A stretch of DNA of 35,718 nt, from assembly GCA_002700865.1 (NCBI GenBank), contig PAFB01000067.1, positions 1 through 35,718 of the forward strand, written 5' to 3'. This document shows positions 1 to 10,850 of the stretch, piece by piece. The notes beneath the pieces were generated by a model. It did not search any database. It worked only from the letters and a program-made list of their open reading frames with translations, and had not been told where the DNA came from. How positions within the stretch are numbered: the stretch's first letter is position 1; each line of letters starts with the position of its first letter. This stretch comes from Rhodospirillaceae bacterium (GTDB lineage: Bacteria > Pseudomonadota > Alphaproteobacteria > UBA7985). Position numbers and translations under genes: made by a program.

Positions 1-92
1 GAATTGGCTCTTTGGTGGAGGCGCCGGGTACCGCCCCCGGGTCCGCAACATCTATTACCTGCTTGGTTTATTGCCATAGAGCGAGGCTCGCC
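1..92 (-). ncRNA. ssrA: Probable acceptor (3') piece of a two-piece permuted alphaproteobacterial tmRNA; rest of gene lies left of the window
   Basis: Minus strand reads ...CTATGGCAATAAACCAAGCAGGTAATAGATGTTGCGGACCCGGGGGCGGTACCCGGCGCCTCCACCA: a CCGGG/CCCGG stem with 7-nt loop, a 7-nt acceptor-like strand and an encoded CCA. The loop is not a canonical T-loop and the coding piece is out of window, so the call is moderate. Ends approximate. Confidence 0.5.
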
Positions 93-96
93 TTTC

Positions 97-124
97 AATA
101 TAAGGGTTTTCGACGTGCTTGCAA
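97..124 (-). promoter_or_regulatory. Candidate promoter of the minus-strand RNA
   Basis: Minus strand TTGCAA - 16 nt - TATATT, just upstream of the inferred RNA 5' end. Confidence 0.35.
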
Positions 125-215
125 TTGGATAGCGCGCTTACCGCTCTTAAAGACAACGCGCTATGTCTGAATGTGCGTTTGCAGCGGCTTCGGAATTGGC
201 TACTGCTATCTGATT

Positions 216-1166
216 ATGAGTGACAAAACAGACCAAGACCGCAGCATCGACCTTGAGATCGAAGAGCTCCGCGCCTTTACCCGCCCAACTTCGCGGGTAA
301 CGTCGAGCGCCCTTGAGGATCGGCTATACAAGATTTTCCCAGTGCTCGATCACGGCTTTGTCCGGGTGGTTGACTACATGGGGGACGATACATCCATCGT
401 GCAGGCTGCCCGTGTTTCCTATGGCAAGGGCACGAAATCAGTGCGCAATGACGAAGGGTTGATCCGCTACCTCATGCGGCATCGCCACTCGACACCGTTT
501 GAGATGTGCGAAATCAAGTTCCACATCAAGCTGCCCATCTTTGTCGCTCGCCAATGGATTCGTCACCGGACAGCCAACGTAAACGAATACTCGGCCCGCT
601 ACTCCATGCTCGACCGGGAATTCTACATTCCAGCCCCCGAACATCTCGCCGCTCAGAGCGAGATCAACAATCAGGGGCGCGGTGACGTGCTGCGGGATGA
701 GGAAGCGAATGACGTTTTGGAAATGCTCAAAGCCGACGCCGTGCGTTCCTATGACCGCTATGAGACGTTGCTGAACGAGCGCCAGGACGGGCGCATCATT
801 AATGATGACAAGCAAGGCCTGGCGCGGGAACTGGCGCGCATGACCTTACCGCTCTCGGCCTATACTCAGTGGTACTGGAAAGTCGATCTGCACAACCTGA
901 TCCACTTCCTGAGCCTGCGCATGGACCCGCATGCACAGTACGAAATCCGCGCCTTCGCTGACGTCATGTATGACATGGTGCGCGATTGGGTGCCGCTGAC
1001 GGCCAAGGCCTTTGAGGACTACCGCCTGAACAGCTTTTCGCTCTCTGGTCCCATGGTTGCCGCTGTCCGGCGCATGGTCAGCGGTGAAAAGGTTACAGTG
1101 GAGAACTGCGGCATGTCCGCGCGTGAGTGGCGGGAGTTGCAGGCTGCATTGGGGTTGAGCAACTAG
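216..1166 (+). CDS. thyX: FAD-dependent thymidylate synthase ThyX
   Basis: ORF 171..1166; ATG at 216 preferred. ThyX signature [15 protein letters not shown] and [31 protein letters not shown]. Confidence 0.95.
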   Translation: MSDKTDQDRSIDLEIEELRAFTRPTSRVTSSALEDRLYKIFPVLDHGFVRVVDYMGDDTSIVQAARVSYGKGTKSVRNDEGLIRYLMRHRHSTPFEMCEIKFHIKLPIFVARQWIRHRTANVNEYSARYSMLDREFYIPAPEHLAAQSEINNQGRGDVLRDEEANDVLEMLKADAVRSYDRYETLLNERQDGRIINDDKQGLARELARMTLPLSAYTQWYWKVDLHNLIHFLSLRMDPHAQYEIRAFADVMYDMVRDWVPLTAKAFEDYRLNSFSLSGPMVAAVRRMVSGEKVTVENCGMSAREWRELQAALGLSN

Positions 1167-1170
1167 CGCT

Positions 1171-1944
1171 ATGGTCGACCCGACCCCGCCAAACCCCTAC
1201 AGAACCGCTGCATTTGGCCCGGCTGATCATGGCATGATGATTCCGGCGGGGCACGTGGGGCTTGTGCTCGGTGTGCTGCTGTTGCTGACGCCGATTTCGA
1301 TTCTGGTGCAGGGCCTGATTCGCAGCGTTTGGGTGCCTGACGTACCCAGCCACGCCACGATCACCACAGAAGTTCTGCTCAGTCTGGCGCTGATAGCCGC
1401 TCTGTTTCTCGTGGGGCAAAGCGGGCGCTACAGCTGGGAGCGGTTTGGGTTCTGGGTGCCGGTGCGCACGGATTTCCTGTTTGTTGGCGGCGTACTAGGC
1501 GTTTCAATCTTTATCCAGCCGCTGTTCATGTTCGGCTACGACCCGGCAAACTCGACTGACCTGCGCGATACCTTCTTCGCCGCCTTCCATCCGCGGGGCG
1601 CTCTGGTATTTGAGCTGCTGGTTTTCGCCGCTCTGGTCATCCTCGCACCCTTGCTTGAGGAAATGATTTTCCGCGGTTTGTTCTTTGGATGGGCACGGCA
1701 ACGCCTGCGGTTTGTGGACGCGGCAATCTTCAGCTCGCTCGTCTTCGCTGCTTTTCACGCGCCCTACGTGGACGCGCTGGGCTGGCATTGGGGATTGCGG
1801 GCTTTGGCGATGATTTTCACGTTGGGAATGCTCTCGGCGCTGCTGTTTGAGCGCACAGGCTCGCTGATCGCGCCGACGCTCCTGCACGGCTTATTTAACC
1901 TACAGGCGACGATTCCTTTGATGTTGGATATCCCGCCAGCTTGA
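1171..1944 (+). CDS. CPBP family intramembrane glutamic endopeptidase
   Basis: Hydrophobic protein with LLEEMIFRGLFFGW and FAAFHAPY motifs typical of CPBP (Abi) proteases. Confidence 0.85.
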   Translation: MVDPTPPNPYRTAAFGPADHGMMIPAGHVGLVLGVLLLLTPISILVQGLIRSVWVPDVPSHATITTEVLLSLALIAALFLVGQSGRYSWERFGFWVPVRTDFLFVGGVLGVSIFIQPLFMFGYDPANSTDLRDTFFAAFHPRGALVFELLVFAALVILAPLLEEMIFRGLFFGWARQRLRFVDAAIFSSLVFAAFHAPYVDALGWHWGLRALAMIFTLGMLSALLFERTGSLIAPTLLHGLFNLQATIPLMLDIPPA

Positions 1945-2026
1945 ATTAACTCCCGCAGACCCCACGTTTCGGGTCAAAGATGCGCCTCGAAAAGGCAGGC
2001 GCGAACACTAGCGATGATTTAGGGAA

Positions 2027-3415
2027 ATGTTGATGTCAGATTTGGGTGGCGATAACTCCAACCTGAACCAGAGCTCCAACGGGTCCGGCCCGTGGGGTGG
2101 CGGTGGCAAAGGACCATGGGGTGGTTCCGGCAATAACGGCGGCGGCAATCGTCCCGGCTCGGGCGGACAGGGCCCGTGGGGTGGCGGGTCCAATGGAGGC
2201 GACGGCAACAACAGCGGAAGCAGCGGTGGCGGTAATGCCAATGTCGAAGAGCTGTTCAACCGGGCCCGCCGTAACCTTGGCGGCGGCGGTAGTGGCGGCG
2301 GCGGACGTCGTCAGGCACCGGGCGGGTTCCCGCGCAATCTGCCGCTTCCCCTGATTATCCTCGGTCTGATCGCGGCTTTTGCTGTCGTCTGGTGGAACGC
2401 CGGCGGTGTGCGTCTGGTATCGCCTTCGCAGCAGCTGGTCGTAACCTTCCTTGGTCAGTACCAGACGACCAAGGGCGAAGGTCTGCAAATTCAACCGCTG
2501 GCACCCTTGCAGCGCAGCTTCGTGGTCAACGTGCTCCAACAGCGGGAAACACCGGTCGGTGCAAATGGCGAACGTGTTGACGTTTCTGCCATCATCGAAC
2601 GCCGCAACCAGCGCCTGGCACAGTCTAACCCGCGGGCCAGTTCCACAACGGAAACGCTGACCGAAGAGGATTTCGTTGAGCCGAACGTGGTTCTTCAGGA
2701 GCTGCAGAACGAAACCCGAGGACGATTGAACCAGAATCTCATGCTCACCAACGAAGGCAAAATCGCCGATGTTGATGTCAACGTCTTCTGGAATGTCAAC
2801 AACGCGCAAGACTTCCTGTTCAACGTCAAGGACCCTTCCGAGGGCCTGGGCGGCCTGAACTCGGTTGATCCGACCGAAACCATCAAGCTGGCGGCCGAAG
2901 CCGCGCTGCGCTCAGCTGTGGCGACGCGGGATTTGGATGAGGTGGTTGACCGTACCGGTCTGGCCATCGACATCGAAACCCAGTTGCAAGCCCTGCTCGA
3001 TGAATATGGTGCCGGGATCAACGTGGTACGTGTTGACGTCCCCTACGCTCAGCCACCGCTGGCGGTTCTGCCGTCTTACAACGCGGTGAAAAACGCTGAA
3101 AAGACCAAGAACGAAATCATCAACAAGGCGCAAGCTGAAGCGACCCGCGTGACCAATGAGGCCCAGGGTACGGTGGATAAGGTTCTGCAAGAAGCGACAG
3201 CCTTCAAGAACGAGACCGTCGCTGCGGCGCGCGGTGAAGCGGAGCGGTTTACGCAGGTTCTCTCGGCCTATCAGGAAGCACCAGATGTGACCGTTCAGCG
3301 CCTGTACCTCGATACCATGCAAGATGTCCTGACCAACGCTGACATGACGATTATCGATGAAGCTTTGGGCGGCGACGCTTTGCCTCTGCTTCCCATTAGC
3401 CCTTTGAACCAATAA
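2027..3415 (+). CDS. hflK: FtsH protease modulator HflK
   Basis: Gly/Trp-rich N-terminus, one TM segment, SPFH/band-7 domain, followed by hflC. Confidence 0.93.
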   Translation: MLMSDLGGDNSNLNQSSNGSGPWGGGGKGPWGGSGNNGGGNRPGSGGQGPWGGGSNGGDGNNSGSSGGGNANVEELFNRARRNLGGGGSGGGGRRQAPGGFPRNLPLPLIILGLIAAFAVVWWNAGGVRLVSPSQQLVVTFLGQYQTTKGEGLQIQPLAPLQRSFVVNVLQQRETPVGANGERVDVSAIIERRNQRLAQSNPRASSTTETLTEEDFVEPNVVLQELQNETRGRLNQNLMLTNEGKIADVDVNVFWNVNNAQDFLFNVKDPSEGLGGLNSVDPTETIKLAAEAALRSAVATRDLDEVVDRTGLAIDIETQLQALLDEYGAGINVVRVDVPYAQPPLAVLPSYNAVKNAEKTKNEIINKAQAEATRVTNEAQGTVDKVLQEATAFKNETVAAARGEAERFTQVLSAYQEAPDVTVQRLYLDTMQDVLTNADMTIIDEALGGDALPLLPISPLNQ

Positions 3416-3437
3416 GCGAAAACGGAGACCTGAAGTC

Positions 3438-4304
3438 ATGAACCGAATTCTTATCCCCGTTGCCGGCGTTATTGTTGCCGTTCTTTGGGCTTTGTCCGCC
3501 GTGGTCGTCGTGCGCGAAGACCAGCAGGCCGTCATCCGATCATTTAACGCAATTCAGCGGGCCCAGACCGACTCTGGGCTGAGCTTCAAATTGCCTACGC
3601 CGTTTGGCTCAGTTGATTTTATCGAAAAGCGCGTGCTGGCCACCGACCCGGAAATCGAGCAGTTCATTCTGTCCGACGATACCCGTCTGGATGTCGATTA
3701 CTACGTCCGTTACAGGATCACCGATCCCATCACCTATGTCCGTAACACCAATGATCTGCTGAGCGTTCAGCAGGTTGAGCAGGCGTCCAAAGACAGCCTC
3801 TCCGAAGCCTTGCGCTCGGTGAACCTGTCAACGGTTCTCTCTGATCAGCGGGATCAGTTGCTGTTGGAAGTGCGGTCCAGTATTTCCGACAAGATGGGAC
3901 AGCTCGGGATTGACGTGGTGGATATTCGCATCGGCCGCGCTGACTTCGTGGCGGAAAACCTGCCCTTTGCGTTTAATGAAATGTCTGCGGACTTGCTGGA
4001 TACCTACAAGTCAGAACTCTCCAACGGTTCCGCAGAAGGTGAGCGCTTGCGCGCTACGGCGAACCAGGAAGCCAGAACCCGCGTCGCAGAAGCCAACGCA
4101 ACGGCCGCCATCATGCGTGGTGAAGCTGAAGCGGAAGCTGCCCGGTTGCTTAACGCGGCCCATGGCCAAGATGTTGAGTTCTATACCTTCTGGCGTTCTA
4201 TGCAGTCCTATCGGGAGTCGATTGCCACGGATGAAAAGTCCCTGATTCTGACGACCGACAATGACTTCCTGAAGTCATTGCAAAGCCCAAATTTGCTGCA
4301 GTAA
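3438..4304 (+). CDS. hflC: Protease modulator HflC
   Basis: N-terminal TM, band-7 domain (VVVREDQQAVIRSF...), follows hflK. Confidence 0.93.
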   Translation: MNRILIPVAGVIVAVLWALSAVVVVREDQQAVIRSFNAIQRAQTDSGLSFKLPTPFGSVDFIEKRVLATDPEIEQFILSDDTRLDVDYYVRYRITDPITYVRNTNDLLSVQQVEQASKDSLSEALRSVNLSTVLSDQRDQLLLEVRSSISDKMGQLGIDVVDIRIGRADFVAENLPFAFNEMSADLLDTYKSELSNGSAEGERLRATANQEARTRVAEANATAAIMRGEAEAEAARLLNAAHGQDVEFYTFWRSMQSYRESIATDEKSLILTTDNDFLKSLQSPNLLQ

Positions 4305-4320
4305 AGCTGATTTAGGAAAC

Positions 4321-4356
4321 GATCCCCCGGTTCAGTCAGGGGGATCGTCTTTTTTG
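4321..4356 (+). terminator. Rho-independent terminator after hflKC
   Basis: GATCCCCC-ggttcagtca-GGGGGATC followed by gtcTTTTTT. Confidence 0.85.
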
Positions 4357-4580
4357 TCCCTATGCGGGATCGAGACACTTGCCTCATTTGGCAGCATCGC
4401 CACATTCACAAAGGCAGAGCCTGCATTCACTGGTCCTCACCCTTTGGTGAAGTCCGGGATTTCGACCGTTATTGGTCTAGGTTCAGACACAATTGACCCC
4501 AATTTCTGAGGCGTGACAGGGCGGACTCACCAAACGAAGGCCGTCTTTCTAGCAGAATAACTAATTTTCAGTTTTTAGGA

Positions 4581-6056
4581 GTGAAACGCATGAGACACTT
4601 TGGCTTGATGAGCCTCAACAGTGTGCGCGCCAGCTTTGGTTTGATGGCACTGGCCGTCGTCGCAACGGCCCCGGTTGCCAACGCAAAACCTGCGCCGGAC
4701 AGCTTTGCCGATATCGTCGAAGAATTGCTGCCAACAGTCGTTAACGTTTCGACATCAGCCGCCGCCAGCCGCAATCCGCTTGATTCGGAGGAGTTCCAGC
4801 AGTTCCGCGACTTCATGGAACAGTTCGGACGTCCGGCGCCACTGCCGGAACCCAATGGACGCCGGGCGCAGTCACTCGGGTCAGGATTCATCATCGATGA
4901 AAGTGGCATCATTGTTACGAACAACCACGTCGTAGCCGGCGCGGAAACGATTACGATTACCCTCCACGATGACACCCAATTCGAAGGGACGTTGTTGGGC
5001 ACGGATGAGAGTACCGACCTCGCCGTGGTCAAAATTGAGCCCGGAGATGTGGATCTGGTCGCGACGGAGTGGTCCGACAGCGACGAGGCGCGCGTGGGTG
5101 ACTGGATCGTGGCGATCGGTAATCCGTTTGGTCTTGGCTCCACAGTGACAGCAGGCATCATCTCAGCCAAAGCCCGCGACATTCGCTCAGGCCCCTATGA
5201 CAGCTTCATTCAGACCGACGCATCGATCAACCGTGGCAACTCAGGCGGTCCTTCCTTTGACATCGAAGGCCGTGTCGTCGGTGTGAACACAGCGATTTTC
5301 TCGCCCTCAGGCGGGTCTGTGGGCATTGGTTTTGCCATCCCGTCGAATATCGCCAAGACCATCGTGGACCAACTGGCCACGCGTGGCGAAGTGCGCCGTG
5401 GCTTCTTGGGCACGCGGATTATGCCGGTGGGTGTAGATGAAGCCGAAGTTCTGGGTATGGACGATCCACGAGGCGCGCTGGTGCGCTCGTTGATTGAGAC
5501 GGGCCCTGCGAAGGATGCCGGGATCGAACCGGGTGACGTGATCATCAAATTTGACGGCAAGGACGTCAAAAATGCCCGTGATCTGCCGCTGATGGTGGCG
5601 CAGACCCCCGTGGGTAAGCAAGTGCGCGTCGTACTTTGGCGTGACGGTGAGGAACTGACTGTTTCGCTGTCTCTGGGCTTATTGGAGCAGGACGACATCG
5701 CCGTTGCCACCCCGCCCGCACCCGCGCCGGAGGAAGACGACAGTATCCCCGGTGAAGAAGATCTGCGCGCCTACGGTCTTGCCGTGACACCGCTGAACCG
5801 CGACGAGCTCGAAGACTTGCAACTGCCCGGCTACGAAGCGGGCGTGGTCGTCACGGAACTGGTCGAAGACAGCCCCTTTATTGATCAAGGGCTGACGGCA
5901 GGGGACATCATCCTCGAAATCGATAACGCGGATGTAGATTCTGCTGAAGATGTCGCCTCGGCGATCCGTTCAGCCGACGAAGACGGTGCGGGCATTATGG
6001 CCGCGGTTATCGTGCGAGAGGGCCAGCGTATCTGGCTGATCCTGCGCACGCGTTAA
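4581..6056 (+). CDS. degP: Do-family periplasmic serine endoprotease (DegP/MucD-like)
   Basis: Signal peptide, trypsin-like domain (TNNHVV, DLAVVKI, GNSGGP), two PDZ domains. GTG 4581 or ATG 4590 start. Confidence 0.93.
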   Translation: MKRMRHFGLMSLNSVRASFGLMALAVVATAPVANAKPAPDSFADIVEELLPTVVNVSTSAAASRNPLDSEEFQQFRDFMEQFGRPAPLPEPNGRRAQSLGSGFIIDESGIIVTNNHVVAGAETITITLHDDTQFEGTLLGTDESTDLAVVKIEPGDVDLVATEWSDSDEARVGDWIVAIGNPFGLGSTVTAGIISAKARDIRSGPYDSFIQTDASINRGNSGGPSFDIEGRVVGVNTAIFSPSGGSVGIGFAIPSNIAKTIVDQLATRGEVRRGFLGTRIMPVGVDEAEVLGMDDPRGALVRSLIETGPAKDAGIEPGDVIIKFDGKDVKNARDLPLMVAQTPVGKQVRVVLWRDGEELTVSLSLGLLEQDDIAVATPPAPAPEEDDSIPGEEDLRAYGLAVTPLNRDELEDLQLPGYEAGVVVTELVEDSPFIDQGLTAGDIILEIDNADVDSAEDVASAIRSADEDGAGIMAAVIVREGQRIWLILRTR

Positions 6057-6079
6057 TCCGGCTGTTCGTCTGGGATAAA

Positions 6080-6109
6080 GGGGCCGCGACGACCGCGGCC
6101 CCTTTTTTT
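6080..6109 (+). terminator. Rho-independent terminator after degP
   Basis: GGGGCCGCG-acga-CGCGGCCCC type stem followed by TTTTTTT. Confidence 0.85.
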
Positions 6110-6134
6110 GTGGCCAATCACGGGTTGGCAGGTC

Positions 6135-7061
6135 ATGTCTAGCGGCATGACGGCGAACATTTCCGCGATTTATGGCCCCACAGCTTCGGGCAAAACCGCT
6201 TTGGCGATCGAGCTGGCGCGTGCGACTGGCGCTGTGGTTGTCAATGCCGATTCCATGCAGATTTACGATGATCTGAGGATCGTCACGGCGCGACCGACGA
6301 TAGCGGAGGAAGCGGCGGCCGAGCATCGGCTCTATGGCGTGCTGCGTGGGGATGATCCCTGCTCTGTTGCGCGATGGATTAGGTTGGTGAAGGCTGAGAT
6401 CGAGCAGATTGCGCCTCGGCCCGTGATTTTGGTCGGCGGCACCGGTCTGTATCTCAGCGCGCTGCACGACGGGCTATCCGAGATTCCTGACCCCGGGCCA
6501 GAGGTCCGAGAGGCAGCACAGGCGCGGTTGCAGGCGCTGGGACAGGCAGCGTTTCGGGCAGAGGTGCTGCAGCGCGATCCACACACGCCCTCAACCATCA
6601 TTGATCCACAGCGATTGCTGCGCATCTGGGCGGTTTGCGAGGCGACGGGAAAGCCCTTGAGTCAGTGGCAGGGCGACCGAAAGGGAGGATTGGGGCCTTT
6701 TCCCATCTTTGATCTGGCACCAGACCGGGACCATTTGCACGATCGCATCAATCGCCGTTTTGATCACATGCTCACCCTCGGCGCGGTTCAGGAAGTGGCA
6801 GATTTGCTGGCCCGCAACCTCCCGGCCACCATGCCAATCATGCGGGCTGTGGGGGTTCCGGAGTTGGCGGCGGTGGTGCAGGATCGCTTGGATATCGACA
6901 CAGCGCGCGAAAAAGCCTGTGCTTCCAGTCGACAATATGCGAAACGCCAGCTCACTTGGGGTCGAAACCAACTCACCAGCGCAATAAAATTTCGTGAATA
7001 CCCCATCGAAATGGAATATTTAAAAACAATCAAGGCTGATATCTTGTCAGTTATTGGCTGA
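6135..7061 (+). CDS. miaA: tRNA dimethylallyltransferase MiaA
   Basis: ORF 6108..7061; P-loop IYGPTASGKTALAIELA, VVNADSMQIY, VGGTGLYLSAL. Start 6135 or 6147. Confidence 0.93.
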   Translation: MSSGMTANISAIYGPTASGKTALAIELARATGAVVVNADSMQIYDDLRIVTARPTIAEEAAAEHRLYGVLRGDDPCSVARWIRLVKAEIEQIAPRPVILVGGTGLYLSALHDGLSEIPDPGPEVREAAQARLQALGQAAFRAEVLQRDPHTPSTIIDPQRLLRIWAVCEATGKPLSQWQGDRKGGLGPFPIFDLAPDRDHLHDRINRRFDHMLTLGAVQEVADLLARNLPATMPIMRAVGVPELAAVVQDRLDIDTAREKACASSRQYAKRQLTWGRNQLTSAIKFREYPIEMEYLKTIKADILSVIG

Positions 7062-7162
7062 GACGGTTGACGGTCAATTTTGTCTCTGGTTAGCCTACCC
7101 CTGAAATTGCGGGAGTCGCATCCCTCTACCGACCCAATTTTTTGAGGCATCAGGTTCGAAAC

Positions 7163-8938
7163 ATGAGCGATACCAAAACTGGCGCAGAGACCCTTATCAA
7201 CGCTTTGGTCGAGCAAGGCGTGGAAGTAATCTTCGGCTATCCCGGCGGGGCAGTGCTGCCCATCTACGACGCCCTGTTTCAGCAAAATTCGATCCGTCAC
7301 ATTCTGGTGCGGCACGAGCAGGCGGCGGTTCATGCTGCCGAAGGCTATGCTCGGTCAACGGGCAAAGTTGGTTGTGTGCTGGTTACCTCTGGCCCGGGGG
7401 CGACCAACGCCGTGACGGGGCTGACCGATGCGCTGATGGACTCGATTCCGATTGTCTGCCTGACCGGTCAGGTGCCAACGCACCTCATCGGCCAAGACGC
7501 GTTTCAGGAAGCCGACACCACGGGCATCACCCGCGCCTGCACCAAGCACAACTATCTGGTCAAGAACGCCGATGACGTGTCTTCGGTGGTCCATGAAGCC
7601 TTTTTGGTGGCCAGCACCGGGCGTCCTGGCCCAGTCGTTATCGACCTGCCCAAAGACGTGCTGATGAACCAAACCGGCGTTTATAAGCGTAAAGCCGATG
7701 TGCGGCGCAGCTCTTACCGGCCTGTGGTTAAGGGTGAACTGTCGCAGATCGAAAAGGCGGTAGAAGCCTTGGCCGGTGCCAAGCGTCCGATCATTTACGC
7801 CGGCGGCGGCGTGATCAATGCTGGCCCCAATGCCTCAAAGCTGCTGGTTGAATTCACCCGAATGACCGGTGTCCCGATTACAAACACGCTGATGGGGCTG
7901 GGCGTTTACCCCGCTTCGGATAAGCAGTTTGTCGGCATGTTGGGGATGCACGGCACTTACGAAGCCAACCTCGCCATGTACAATTGTGATGTCATGATCA
8001 ACATCGGCGCGCGGTTTGATGACCGGATTACCGGCAAGATCGATGAATTCTCGCCCAACTCCACCAAAGTTCATGTCGATATCGACCCCTCGTCGATCAA
8101 CAAGAACATCATGGTCGATATCCCGATTATCGGTGACGCCGGACACGTTCTCGAAGACATGATCCGCATGTGGCGGTCCAAGGCGCTGTCGATCGACGCT
8201 GGCGCGCTGTCTGACTGGTGGGGGCAGATAGAGTCGTGGCGGTCGGTGGACTGTCTGGGCTTCACCCAGGACACGGGCGACGCCGAAATCCGCCCTCAGC
8301 ACGCCCTCAAGCGCTTGCATGAAATGACCAAGCATCGCGACGATGTTCTGATTTCAACCGAAGTGGGTCAGCACCAGATGTGGGCGGCTCAGTACATTGG
8401 CTTTGAAAAGCCAAACCGGTGGATGACCTCTGGCGGTCTGGGCACTATGGGCTACGGTTTTCCGGCAGCGATTGGTATGCAGATTGGTAATCCTGACGCC
8501 TGCTGTATCGACGTCGCGGGGGAGGCTTCGATCCTGATGAATATTCAGGAGCTTTCGACAGCCGTTCAATATCGCCTGCCCGTGAAAATCATGATCATCA
8601 ACAACCAGTGGATGGGCATGGTCCGCCAGTGGCAGGAATTGTTGCACGGGGGTCGGTATGCTGAATCTTATACGGAAAGCCTGCCTGACTTCGTAAAGCT
8701 GGCGGAGAGCTTTGGGGCCAAGGGTATTCGGGCGACCAAAGAAAGCGAACTCGACGCCGCCCTCCAAGAAATGCTCGACAGCGACACCATGACGATCTTC
8801 GACTGCTGCGTCACCAAGGACGAGAACTGTTTCCCCATGATCCCGTCAGGCAAGCCGCACTACGATATGCTGCTGCCCGGTACCAGTCAGGAAAAGGTTG
8901 CCGCCGCCATTCAGGGCGAAGGTCTGGCGCTGGTGTAA
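7163..8938 (+). CDS. ilvI: Acetolactate synthase large subunit
   Basis: ThDP enzyme: GYPGGAVLPIYDAL, VTSGPGATNAVTGLTDAL, GTMGYGFPAAIG; ilvH follows. ATG 7163. Confidence 0.95.
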   Translation: MSDTKTGAETLINALVEQGVEVIFGYPGGAVLPIYDALFQQNSIRHILVRHEQAAVHAAEGYARSTGKVGCVLVTSGPGATNAVTGLTDALMDSIPIVCLTGQVPTHLIGQDAFQEADTTGITRACTKHNYLVKNADDVSSVVHEAFLVASTGRPGPVVIDLPKDVLMNQTGVYKRKADVRRSSYRPVVKGELSQIEKAVEALAGAKRPIIYAGGGVINAGPNASKLLVEFTRMTGVPITNTLMGLGVYPASDKQFVGMLGMHGTYEANLAMYNCDVMINIGARFDDRITGKIDEFSPNSTKVHVDIDPSSINKNIMVDIPIIGDAGHVLEDMIRMWRSKALSIDAGALSDWWGQIESWRSVDCLGFTQDTGDAEIRPQHALKRLHEMTKHRDDVLISTEVGQHQMWAAQYIGFEKPNRWMTSGGLGTMGYGFPAAIGMQIGNPDACCIDVAGEASILMNIQELSTAVQYRLPVKIMIINNQWMGMVRQWQELLHGGRYAESYTESLPDFVKLAESFGAKGIRATKESELDAALQEMLDSDTMTIFDCCVTKDENCFPMIPSGKPHYDMLLPGTSQEKVAAAIQGEGLALV

Positions 8939-8993
8939 ACCGGCTGCCATCTTCCGTCGCTTCCTCAACCCCTTACGTTCCGGACCCCAAATT

Positions 8994-9509
8994 ATGTCTG
9001 AAACCCGTACTTTTGCTGTTCTTGTCGATAACGAACCTGGCGTACTTGCGCGCGTGATCGGGCTGTTTTCCGGGCGTGGCTACAACATTGAGTCGCTGAC
9101 GGTGACAGAAGTTGATGATGACGCGAACTTATCCCGCATCACCATCGTCACAGGCGGCACCACCCAGGTTCTGATCCAGATCCGTAATCTGCTGGAACGT
9201 CTCGTGCCCGTGCATCGCGTGGAAGACCTCACGGCAAATGCGAACAGCAACGATCTGGAGCCACCGGTTCAGCGCGAGTTGGCTTTGGTCAAGGTCGTGG
9301 GTGCGGGTGACAAGCGGGTCGAAGCGCTTCGTATCGCCGATATCTTCAAGGCTGAAGTCGTTGATACCGGCCTGAGCCATTTCGTCTTCGAAGTGAAAGG
9401 CCGCAAGGAGCAGCTGGACCGCTTTATTGAACTGATGGTGCCGCTGGGACTGAATGAAATCTGCCGCTCAGGCGTGATTGCCGTCTCTCGCGGTGATCAG
9501 GCTCTCTAA
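8994..9509 (+). CDS. ilvH: Acetolactate synthase small subunit
   Basis: ACT domain FAVLVDNEPGVLARVIGLFSGRGYNIESLTV; ATG 8994. Confidence 0.95.
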   Translation: MSETRTFAVLVDNEPGVLARVIGLFSGRGYNIESLTVTEVDDDANLSRITIVTGGTTQVLIQIRNLLERLVPVHRVEDLTANANSNDLEPPVQRELALVKVVGAGDKRVEALRIADIFKAEVVDTGLSHFVFEVKGRKEQLDRFIELMVPLGLNEICRSGVIAVSRGDQAL

Positions 9510-9532
9510 CCCTCAGTGTTTGGACGCATTAA

Positions 9533-10675
<1,143 letters not shown>

Positions 10676-10703
10676 GCCAAGTCTACAGTCGACTGTAACG
10701 GAG

Positions 10704-10738
10704 CGGGGGCGAGCCATTTATGGGTTCGCCCCCGTTTT
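10704..10738 (+). terminator. Rho-independent terminator after ilvC
   Basis: CGGGGGCGA...TTCGCCCCCG followed by TTTT. Confidence 0.75.
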
Positions 10739-10802
10739 GCGTTATGGACCTTTGTTGCGCCTCGGGATTGCCAAGCTGTACGAGTCGTGTTTTCATTCAG
10801 TC

Positions 10803-10850
10803 ATGGAATTCAAAGCGGCCCTTACTGTTCTGCTTCTACCCAGCCCCTGA
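10803..10850 (+). CDS. Candidate leuA leader peptide (MEFKAALTVLLLPSP)
   Basis: 15-codon ORF plus stop with GTT CTG CTT CTA run, 150 nt upstream of leuA; stop overlaps an RNA stem arm. No clear SD; start uncertain. Confidence 0.55.
   Translation: MEFKAALTVLLLPSP

Noticed and set aside
2090-2310. Gly-rich GPWGG near-repeats at the hflK 5' end as a possible tandem-repeat element
   Set aside because: Gly/Trp-rich N-termini are, to my knowledge, typical of HflK; this is coding low-complexity sequence.
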